From the NCBI GenBank assembly GCA_904830895.1, contig LR882958.1, positions 3,798,001-3,862,000 on the forward strand: 64,000 nucleotides of DNA, written 5' to 3'. Made by a program: the position numbers and the translations under genes. How positions within the stretch are numbered: position 1 is the stretch's first letter; each line of letters begins with the position of its first letter. The notes below the pieces were generated by a model. It did no database searches, was not told the origin of the DNA, and was given only the letters and a program-made list of their open reading frames with translations. Of this stretch, positions 27,101 through 33,221 are shown piece after piece. Origin of the DNA: Planktothrix rubescens CCAP 1459/22 (GTDB taxonomy: Bacteria; Cyanobacteriota; Cyanobacteriia; Cyanobacteriales; Microcoleaceae).

Positions 27101-30100
27101 ATAAGCATTATATAACGCTGTTAATTCTTCAATAAATACACCCATTGACCAACCATCACTAATCACATGGTGCAGACATAATAATAACCAATACTCGTTA
27201 TTATTCAGCACGATTAAAGTGGCTCTTACTAATGCTTCATTAGCTAAATCAAAGGGTTTAAATGATTCTCCCTTAACTAAATTAGTTGCAGCAATTTCTT
27301 GTTCTTCTGGTGATAAATGCTGCAAGTTAATTACTGATACTGTCCAATTTGTTACTGTTTGAATAACCTGAGTTGGTTGTCCATTGACGTTAACAAAGTT
27401 GGTGCGTAATGCTTCGTGACGTTGAATAATTTCCTCTAAACTTTGTATCAAAGCTGCTTGATTAAGATGGCCTTGCAAACGTAAAGCTACAGGGATATTA
27501 TAGAAAGCGCTATTAGTTTCTAATTGGTCTAAAAACCATAAACGAGTTTGTGCATAAGACAATAATAATTCAGATTGTTCACCCCTTGGTAATATGGGGG
27601 GTGCGGATAGAGTTAAATCCTGTTGCTGTAACTGTTGAATTTGCTGTCCTAATTCTTCAATTGTTGGTGCTGCAAATAGACTACGCAAAGGGATTTCTAT
27701 TTGTAAATTAGTGCGAATACGGGAGATGAGTTGAGTAGCTAATAATGAGTGTCCTCCTAGTTCAAAGAAGTTATCATTAATGCTTACTTGTTTGACCTTT
27801 AAAACCTCAGACCAAATTGTTACCAGTATTTCTTCAATAGGGTTGCGTGGTAAGATAAATTTGTCTGTTCTTTCGTAACTTTGTTCGGGTTCAGGTAAAG
27901 CGCGACGGTCAATTTTACCATTAGGTGTTAAGGGTAATGATTCCAGTATTACGAAAGCACTGGGAATCATATATTCTGGCAGCTTTTCCTTGAGGAATTG
28001 CCGTAATTCATTGGGGGTTGGTGTTGCATCTTTTTGAGGGACAATATAGGCAACTAAACGTTTATTTCCTGGTGTATCTTCGCAGGCAATAATAACCGAT
28101 GATTGCACTTGAGGATTTTGAGTTAATACTGTCTCAATTTCTCCTAATTCTATACGGAATCCCCGTATTTTAACTTGATTGTCAATGCGTCCTAAATATT
28201 CAATATTACCGTCAGGTAAATAACGCGCTAAGTCCCCCGTTTTATAGAGTCGAGAATCTGGGTAATTACTAAAAGGATTAGGAATGAATTTTTCTTGTGT
28301 TAATTCTGGTCTGTTAAGATAGCTTCTGGCTAACCCTGCCCCCCCAATATGCAATTCTCCTGGTACACCAATCGGAACTGGCTGTAAGTAAGAGTCTAAA
28401 ATATAAATTTGAGTATTAGAGACAGGACGACCAATAGAAACTTTCTCCTCGTCCTTAGTAAATCTCGCTACAGTCGCACAAACAGTTGTTTCCGTTGGCC
28501 CATAAGCATTAAAGAAATTTCGTCCTTTTGACCACTCAGTTATTAATTTTGCGGTACAAGCTTCACCACCGACGGTTAGAGATTGTAAATTAGATAAGGT
28601 TGCTTGAGGTAAAACAGACAAAGCCGAAGGAGATAAAAAAGCGTGAGAAATTTGGTTCTCCGTTAACAAATCAACCAATATTTGACTGGGTAATAGGGTT
28701 TCTTTTTGGGCTAAGTACAAACTAGCACCTGCGGCTAAAGCAGTGGCAATTTCACCAATAGATAAATCGAAACTTAGGGAACCGAACTGGAGTACACGGC
28801 TATGATTTTGAATTTGAAAAACGTCACTCCAAGCCAAAGCCAGATTAACAATGCTTCTATTTTCAATCATCACCCCTTTCGGTTTTCCTGTTGAACCAGA
28901 AGTATAAATCACATAGGCTAAACTATCAGTTTTAGTTTGAGAACTGGGATTATCGGTTAATAAGGGTGAAAAACTTTGTTCATCTAGATACAATATTTGA
29001 TTAGGATTTTTTAGATTAGTTAATAGTAATTTTTCTTTAAGAAAACCTTGAGTGAGCAACAATAATATACCAGAATCTTCTAAGATAAACTGAAGGCGTT
29101 CTGGTGGATATTCGGGGTCAAGGGGTAGATAGGCAGCACCCGCTTTAAGAATGCCTAATATTCCTATTATCATTTCTAAAGAACGTTCGACACAAATTCC
29201 CACTAAAGTATCTGGTTTAATCTGATAGTTTTGACGCAGATAATGGGCTAATTGATTAGCACGATTATTTAATTCTCGATAAGTTAAGGATTCATTTTCA
29301 TAAGTTACTGCTACAGCATCAGGAGTCCGTTCTACTTGCTCCTCAAATAACTGATGAATACACTTATCAACAGGGTAATCTACTTGAGTATTATTCCACT
29401 CAATTAATAACTGTTTTTGCTCTAATTGTGTCAATAATGGCAATTCTGCAAGAGTTTCTTTCTGATTTGTGACAATTCCTTCTAACAGTGTCAGAAAATG
29501 ACCTGTCATCCGTTCAATTGTATCTGGGCTAAACAAATCTGTATTATATTCCCAGACTCCCACCAGTCCAGCATCAGTGTTTTCCATTGCTAAACTTAAA
29601 TCAAATTTAGCAGTATTGGTTTCTACCTGAACAGAACTGATACTTAACCCTGTTAACTCTACCGTCGATAGAGGCGTATTTTGAAGGACAAACATCACCT
29701 GAAATAAGGGTGTATAGCTGATATCCCTTTCCGGTTGTAATGCTTCCACTAGCATTTCAAAGGGTAAGTCTTGATGAGAGTAGGCTTCTAAGGCTACTTC
29801 TCGCACCTGTGCCAATAATTGCTCAAAACTGGAATTTTCTGCTAAATTAGTTCTTAATACTAAGGTATTGACAAAAAAGCCAATTAACCCTTCTATTTCA
29901 CTATGATTACGGTTCGCTATGGGTGTTCCGACTAAAATATCTGTTTGTCCAGTATAGCGATACAATAAGACATCAAAGGCGGCAAACAGGGTCATAAACA
30001 AGGTAACGCCTTGCTCTTGACTCAATTTTGTCAGTTTTTGGCTTAATTCTGGTGAGAGGATAAATTCTTGATGTGCGCCGACAAAGGTTTGTACTGCTGG

Positions 30101-32938
30101 CCTTGGTTTATCGGTGGGTAGGGGTAAGAAAGTGGTTGCACCTGCTAATTGTTTTTGCCAATAAGCCAATTGGGTTTCTAGAACATCCTCTTGTAACCAT
30201 TGTCGCTGCCAAAGGGCAAAATCGGCATACTGAATGGGTAATGGTGCTAAAGGTGAGAGTTTTCCTTGAGTATAAGCATTATACAATACTGCTAATTCTT
30301 GCACAAATACACCCATTGACCAGCCATCACTAACGACATGGTGCATACATACTAGCAAGACCTGTTCGGTCTGGGAAAGTGTGAGTAATGTTACTCTAAT
30401 TAAGGGTTCGGTTGCTAAGTCAAAGGGTTGAATTGCTTGAGTATTAATTAATTGCTGACAAGTTATTTCTCTCTCACTCTTTCTTGGGGGTTGGAGGGGG
30501 TGAACTATTGATATTGTCCAATTTGTTTCTGTTTGAATGATTTGAGTGGGTTTTCCTTCAATTGTTAGGAAATTGGTGCGTAAGGCTTCGTGTCGCTCAA
30601 TAATTGTTTGTAAGGCTTGTTCTAAGGCAACTTGATTGAGATTTCCTTCGAGACGCAAGGCGAGCGGAATGTTGTATAAGGCACTATTTGGCTGGAATTG
30701 GTCTAAAAACCATAAACGCTGTTGTGCGTAAGACAGGGGTATTTGTGCATCTCCTGTCCTTGGTAGTATGGTTAATGCTGTTAATTCTAAGTTTTTTTGC
30801 CCCCATTGCTCAATTTCTTGAGCCAATGTAGTAACTGTTGTTGCTGTGAATATGCTCGGTAATGGGAGTTCAACTTTTAAGCTGGTGCGGATGCGTGAAA
30901 TAAGTTGCGTAGCTTGTAGTGAGTCTCCTCCAAGGACAAAAAAGTCATCATCTATCCCCACTCGGTCAAGTTTAAGAACTTCTATAAATAGAGACGCGAT
31001 CGCTTTTTCTAGAGGAGTACGAGGAGCCACAAACTCTCCATCTGACTGACGTTGACGCTGTTGTTGGCAAGCAATCTCTTGGAGAATGAGTTCAGGATTG
31101 CATAAATTTTGGGCAATATTTTCAAAGAATTGATAATTCAAGATTCGATAGCTTAAACTATCTGATTTAGCAGTTGTTTCTTCTAAATTTATCTTCGTCT
31201 TCTGGTTTAAACTATCTACATTAGATCGGGGACTAAAAATAGTTTCAGAGGCAATTTGAGCAGAAAACTCAAATAAAACACCATCTTTTTTTTCTTGCAG
31301 GAGTCCTTTCTCAATACCCGTTAAAAAATCACAGATCGGTTTATTTTTCGGGGTAGATTTATAAAAAAGCTCGACTTTTGCTAATCTTTTTTCTTGGGCA
31401 ACCGTTCCCAAATAAGCCAACATTTGATGTTCTACACCGCGACCCAATACCCGACAACTGAGTAAAAAAGTATCTACAATTAGGGAATCTTCCTGGGCAG
31501 TAAATAATAGTAAACCCACTAAACCATAGTCCCCAAAGCGGTCTTTTACCTTAACCCCCCGACAGTCCAATTCCCCTGAATTACAAAGTTGTTTAATTTG
31601 GGATTCTGAGCGTCGGATAGTTGTTAAGTTAAATTGGTTAGTCCGTTGAGTGAGTTGAGCAACTCGCGTCAATTCCTCCTTTTGTACGGGGGAAATCTCT
31701 ATTTCTAAGTTAAGTTGGGCAAGAAAATCCTCAAAAGAAAGGGAATCTTCTTGCAAACGCTGACGTTGAATATTTTGTTGATAAAGATTCGTTCTTTGTT
31801 GGTCTTCTTGAGTGGTTTGAAGTTGATCAAAAGCCCAAATATGAGCTAAAAATTGGGGGATTTTTTCGCTTTCTTGAGGAAGTTGTAATGTCAAAACTTC
31901 GGGACAGTTGGCCCTAACTTCAGCACACTCTATTGGGTTATCATCAATAAAGATAAAGCTATCTAACCCTAGTTGCAATTCCTCTGCTAAAGACTGCAAA
32001 TTTTGAGATTTTTCTTGCCAGTTAATACGCCAATTGACTAAATGATTTCGCTTTAGCAACATATCGGGATGTTGTTCAAAGACAGCAAAGACATCATCGG
32101 CTTGATTCTTACTACATAAACAGATTAACTTTCCAGTTGCTTGCTGGGCGATGATAAATTCTTGTAAAGCTCGAAATGGAGCATTAATTTTAACTCCTTT
32201 AACTCCATCTTCTCCACAAATTCCATTCCACAAAGTATTATCGCAGTCCAGGGCAATCACTTTGTAGGGAGAGCTTTTCAACGCTAAAATTTTTCTAGCT
32301 AATATTGTCCCCAAAGCTGTGAAAAAGGTTAGATTATAGGGAATATGTCCTAATTCGTCTCCGTAGGGATCATAATACTCCTGCACAGGATAGGTTCTGA
32401 GTAATTCTTGACTTTTAATTAGACAGATGCTAGGGTTTTTCTGGAGTTCTATTTCTAATTGTTCTTGTAATTTCTCATGTAACTCATTGAACGCTTTCTC
32501 ATCGGTGGGAGAGGGGGGACAAATACAGACTAGGTGGGGATTGGGCGATCGCGTTGTCGCTGTTTTTAAGGCATTAGCAAAATCCTGGACAGTTTGCTCG
32601 ATTTGCGTAATATTCTCTCCTAATTCCCGTGACCTTGAATTTTCATTCTGGAAAAATTCTGCTTTGACAGCAGTTTTGGGGATTGGTTGGAGACGATTTT
32701 CAGTTTCTTGCCAGTCTTCAAACCTCACTAAAATGACATTGACCCCATTGTGATTCGTCGCTAAAAGACTCGATGGATTGAGTAATTCTTGAAAGACTTG
32801 ATTGTACTGGGCAAATTCTATTGAATCAGGAAATCCCATTGCTTTGAGCCAATAGGAGAGAGAATCTTCCACTGGTTCACTGGTAAATGTGGCTGTGATA
32901 GCGATTTTCTGATTAGCAAGGGCTGGGATCGTTGGCAT
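21104..32938 (-). CDS. ociA: Cyanopeptolin synthetase, glyceric-acid loading plus 3 modules
   Basis: 3,944 residues. The N-terminal 600 are an FkbH-like HAD domain (IALDCDNTLWNG near 230) of the type that loads a glyceryl unit onto a carrier. A PCP with GGDS (serine near 671) follows, then three C-A-PCP modules (serines near 1731, 2793 and 3886). Codes: module 1 DLGFTGAVC (close to the Hty code of apnC module 1), module 2 DAWQFGLID (Gln), module 3 DFWNIGMVH (Thr, the ring-closing residue). The HHVxSDG motifs are intact. No sulfotransferase domain is present, unlike the published Planktothrix oci cluster. A strong promoter lies 41 bp upstream. Modules 2 and 3 share a 2,220-bp repeat that appears identical. 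Stop and next start overlap (ATGA). Confidence 0.92.
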   Translation of the reverse strand: MPTIPALANQKIAITATFTSEPVEDSLSYWLKAMGFPDSIEFAQYNQVFQELLNPSSLLATNHNGVNVILVRFEDWQETENRLQPIPKTAVKAEFFQNENSRSRELGENITQIEQTVQDFANALKTATTRSPNPHLVCICPPSPTDEKAFNELHEKLQEQLEIELQKNPSICLIKSQELLRTYPVQEYYDPYGDELGHIPYNLTFFTALGTILARKILALKSSPYKVIALDCDNTLWNGICGEDGVKGVKINAPFRALQEFIIAQQATGKLICLCSKNQADDVFAVFEQHPDMLLKRNHLVNWRINWQEKSQNLQSLAEELQLGLDSFIFIDDNPIECAEVRANCPEVLTLQLPQESEKIPQFLAHIWAFDQLQTTQEDQQRTNLYQQNIQRQRLQEDSLSFEDFLAQLNLEIEISPVQKEELTRVAQLTQRTNQFNLTTIRRSESQIKQLCNSGELDCRGVKVKDRFGDYGLVGLLLFTAQEDSLIVDTFLLSCRVLGRGVEHQMLAYLGTVAQEKRLAKVELFYKSTPKNKPICDFLTGIEKGLLQEKKDGVLFEFSAQIASETIFSPRSNVDSLNQKTKINLEETTAKSDSLSYRILNYQFFENIAQNLCNPELILQEIACQQQRQRQSDGEFVAPRTPLEKAIASLFIEVLKLDRVGIDDDFFVLGGDSLQATQLISRIRTSLKVELPLPSIFTATTVTTLAQEIEQWGQKNLELTALTILPRTGDAQIPLSYAQQRLWFLDQFQPNSALYNIPLALRLEGNLNQVALEQALQTIIERHEALRTNFLTIEGKPTQIIQTETNWTISIVHPLQPPRKSEREITCQQLINTQAIQPFDLATEPLIRVTLLTLSQTEQVLLVCMHHVVSDGWSMGVFVQELAVLYNAYTQGKLSPLAPLPIQYADFALWQRQWLQEDVLETQLAYWQKQLAGATTFLPLPTDKPRPAVQTFVGAHQEFILSPELSQKLTKLSQEQGVTLFMTLFAAFDVLLYRYTGQTDILVGTPIANRNHSEIEGLIGFFVNTLVLRTNLAENSSFEQLLAQVREVALEAYSHQDLPFEMLVEALQPERDISYTPLFQVMFVLQNTPLSTVELTGLSISSVQVETNTAKFDLSLAMENTDAGLVGVWEYNTDLFSPDTIERMTGHFLTLLEGIVTNQKETLAELPLLTQLEQKQLLIEWNNTQVDYPVDKCIHQLFEEQVERTPDAVAVTYENESLTYRELNNRANQLAHYLRQNYQIKPDTLVGICVERSLEMIIGILGILKAGAAYLPLDPEYPPERLQFILEDSGILLLLTQGFLKEKLLLTNLKNPNQILYLDEQSFSPLLTDNPSSQTKTDSLAYVIYTSGSTGKPKGVMIENRSIVNLALAWSDVFQIQNHSRVLQFGSLSFDLSIGEIATALAAGASLYLAQKETLLPSQILVDLLTENQISHAFLSPSALSVLPQATLSNLQSLTVGGEACTAKLITEWSKGRNFFNAYGPTETTVCATVARFTKDEEKVSIGRPVSNTQIYILDSYLQPVPIGVPGELHIGGAGLARSYLNRPELTQEKFIPNPFSNYPDSRLYKTGDLARYLPDGNIEYLGRIDNQVKIRGFRIELGEIETVLTQNPQVQSSVIIACEDTPGNKRLVAYIVPQKDATPTPNELRQFLKEKLPEYMIPSAFVILESLPLTPNGKIDRRALPEPEQSYERTDKFILPRNPIEEILVTIWSEVLKVKQVSINDNFFELGGHSLLATQLISRIRTNLQIEIPLRSLFAAPTIEELGQQIQQLQQQDLTLSAPPILPRGEQSELLLSYAQTRLWFLDQLETNSAFYNIPVALRLQGHLNQAALIQSLEEIIQRHEALRTNFVNVNGQPTQVIQTVTNWTVSVINLQHLSPEEQEIAATNLVKGESFKPFDLANEALVRATLIVLNNNEYWLLLCLHHVISDGWSMGVFIEELTALYNAYNQGQPSPLKPLPIQYADFAVWQRQWLQGEVLENQLNYWQKQLADAPTFLPLPTDKPRPVIQTFTGAYQEFQLSLELTQKLTQLSQQQGVTMFMTLLAVYGTLLYRYTGQSDILIGTPIANRNRREIESLIGFFVNTLVMRTDCSENPSFQELLMRVREMSLGAYAHQDLPFEMLVEALQPERNLSHTPLFQVMFVLQNTPLSEVEMSGLTVNSLPLEGETAKFDLTLSMQNTETGLMGVWEYNTDLFNSETIERMNGHFMTLLEGIIANPRERVSQLPLLTKVEQQQLLIDWNNTEVDYPDDKCIHQLFEEQVERTPNAVAVVFEGQQLTYNELNCRTNQLAHYLQSLGVKADELVGICVERSLEMIVGLLGILKAGGAYVPLDPEYPLERLSFMLEDAAVNVLLTQQKLINKLPEHQAQLICLDADWELIFQFSRDNLITDIQATNLAYVIYTSGSTGQPKGVMLSHSNLSNHMFWMQETFPLTRADRVLQKTSFSFDASVWEFYAPLLVGGQLLIAQPGGHTDSDYLLKTIAQQQVTTVQLVPSLLQMLLEQGGIENCQLLKRVFCGGEILPVALQEKLFSQLNVNLCNLYGPTECCIDVTFWNCQREMYGQRIPIGRPIFNTQIYILDSNLQPVPVGIPGELHIGGAGLARGYLNRPELTQEKFIPNPFSNYPDSRLYKTGDLARYLPDGNIEYLGRIDNQVKIRGFRIELGEIETVLTQNPQVQSSVIIACEDTPGNKRLVAYIVPQKDATPTPNELRQFLKEKLPEYMIPSAFVILESLPLTPNGKIDRRALPEPEQSYERTDKFILPRNPIEEILVTIWSEVLKVKQVSINDNFFELGGHSLLATQLISRIRTNLQIEIPLRSLFAAPTIEELGQQIQQLQQQDLTLSAPPILPRGEQSELLLSYAQTRLWFLDQLETNSAFYNIPVALRLQGHLNQAALIQSLEEIIQRHEALRTNFVNVNGQPTQVIQTVTNWTVSVINLQHLSPEEQEIAATNLVKGESFKPFDLANEALVRATLIVLNNNEYWLLLCLHHVISDGWSMGVFIEELTALYNAYNQGQPSPLKPLPIQYADFAVWQRQWLQGEVLENQLNYWQKQLADAPTFLPLPTDKPRPVIQTFTGAYQEFQLSLELTQKLTQLSQQQGVTMFMTLLAVYGTLLYRYTGQSDILIGTPIANRNRREIESLIGFFVNTLVMRTDCSENPSFQELLMRVREMSLGAYAHQDLPFEMLVEALQPERNLSHTPLFQVMFVLQNTPLSEVEMSGLTVNSLPLEGETAKFDLTLSMQNTETGLMGVWEYNTDLFNSETIERMNGHFMTLLEGIIANPRERVSQLPLLTKVEQQQLLIDWNNTEVDYPDDKCIHQLFEEQVERTPNAVAVVFEGQQLTYNELNCRANQLAHYLQSLGIKPDELVGIGVERSLEMIVGLLGILKAGGAYVPLDPKYPLERISFMLEDSQVKVLVTQAKLVESIPQHQAQLICLDTDWEKIAQNITSNPESGVKPDNLTYIIYTSGSTGKPKGVLVNHANVVRLFAATDSWYHFNYQDVWTLFHSYAFDFSVWEMWGALLYGGRLVIVPYLVTRSPESFYELLCQEKVTILNQTPTAFRQLIQAEESVKGDISPLLREVGKDSVTETDLSLRLVIFGGESLEINSLQPWFDRHGDQLPQLVNMYGITETTVHVTYRPLSMADVNSTASVIGRPLPDLQVYLLDQYLQPVPVGVPGEMYVGGAGVAKGYLNRPELTTERFISSPFDPPLPPLNKGGTQGGAKLYKTGDLARYLPNGELEYLGRIDNQVKIRGFRIELGEIEALLASHPQIWETVVLVWDDTAGDKRLVAYIVPQPEITIIIDEIRQFLKAKLPDYMVPNAFVILEALPLTTNGKIDRRALPPPESGSEVSDKYVAPRTPMEEILATIWSEVLKVEKVGINDNFFELGGHSLLATQLVAQIRDRLKIELPLRQLFNTATLAELAQGIEQLKQQKLAPIVTAILPRRRK
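21801..21832. repeat. C/G-rich cyanobacterial repeat inside ociA module 3
   Basis: CCTCCCTTATTAAGGGGGGG followed by TAGGGGGGGATC. In frame it encodes DPPLPPLNKGG before LYKTGDL, at the same domain position as the insertion at 8983-9024. Confidence 0.75.
22196..22250. repeat. Repeat-derived in-frame insertion in ociA module 3
   Basis: The region around CTCTTAATAAGGGGGAAATG encodes SVKGDISPLLREVGKDSVTE. The corresponding Thr A domain in ociB has only a few residues here, so this is a local insertion of about 16 codons in a surface loop ahead of core LRLVIFGGES. Confidence 0.6.
22904..25123. repeat. 2.2-kb direct repeat in ociA, copy at the module 2-3 junction
   Basis: This segment appears identical over 2,220 bp to 26090-28309 (offset 3,186 bp, one module). 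It encodes the A-domain C-terminal part, the PCP, a full C domain and the start of the next A domain. The left border is at C22903/T26089, within NELNC(R)ANQ versus NELNC(R)TNQ. The right border is at 25123/28309, within LNRPELTQ. Translations of the two copies are the same throughout. Base-level identity was compared only in samples. Confidence 0.9.
26090..28309. repeat. 2.2-kb direct repeat in ociA, copy at the module 1-2 junction
   Basis: Partner of 22904-25123. Outside the repeat the A-domain cores differ (Hty-like, Gln and Thr codes). The pattern is therefore of identical scaffolds carrying different specificity cores. Confidence 0.9.
30484..30501. repeat. G-rich repeat inside ociA module 1 C domain
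   Basis: TTGGGGGTTGGAGGGGGT encodes HPLQPPRK in the first condensation domain, in a loop after the second strand region. Similar in composition to the TTGGGGG repeat at 12139-12163. Confidence 0.5.
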
Positions 32939-32978
32939 GGGCTAGTCTGTCGGCAGCATCAAGGGATAATTCTAGCTG

Positions 32979-33007
32979 ATTCTATTCCCAAAAACTTTTT
33001 TTGTCAA
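32979..33007 (-). promoter_or_regulatory. Strong sigma-70-type promoter of the cyanopeptolin operon
   Basis: On the minus strand TTGACA (33007-33002), a 17-bp spacer and TAGAAT (32984-32979) form a near-consensus promoter about 41 bp from the ociA start, giving a leader of roughly 34 nt. No operator-like dyad was seen. Confidence 0.7.
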
Positions 33008-33080
33008 TCTTTAAAAAGCGGCCCTAGTTAAGGATCGGGTTTGAAACCCAAATTTTCGATAAAACTGGACTAGGTATTGA

Positions 33081-33109
33081 TTGTCAGAATAATGGGCGTG
33101 TAGTAAGAT
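33081..33109 (+). promoter_or_regulatory. Putative promoter of the first ABC exporter
   Basis: TTGTCA (33081-33086), a 17-bp spacer and TAAGAT (33104-33109) lie about 112 bp before the exporter start. It is divergent from the ociA promoter, with about 73 bp between the two -35 boxes. The 283-bp region 32939-33221 holds no gene. Confidence 0.5.
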
Positions 33110-33221
33110 AACTGGGAGTCAAAAAGTTGTCAAACTCGAACTAGATTAAAGTCTTGTCAATTTTGCCTGTTTAGCACAATTCAAGAGCATTAAACCTAAA
33201 ATTGTCCTCATTACTGAAAAT

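Noticed and set aside
3357-32753. Plus-strand frames of 60-110 codons inside the cyanopeptolin genes
   Set aside because: All are antisense to continuous NRPS coding sequence, repeat at equivalent module positions and lack ribosome sites.
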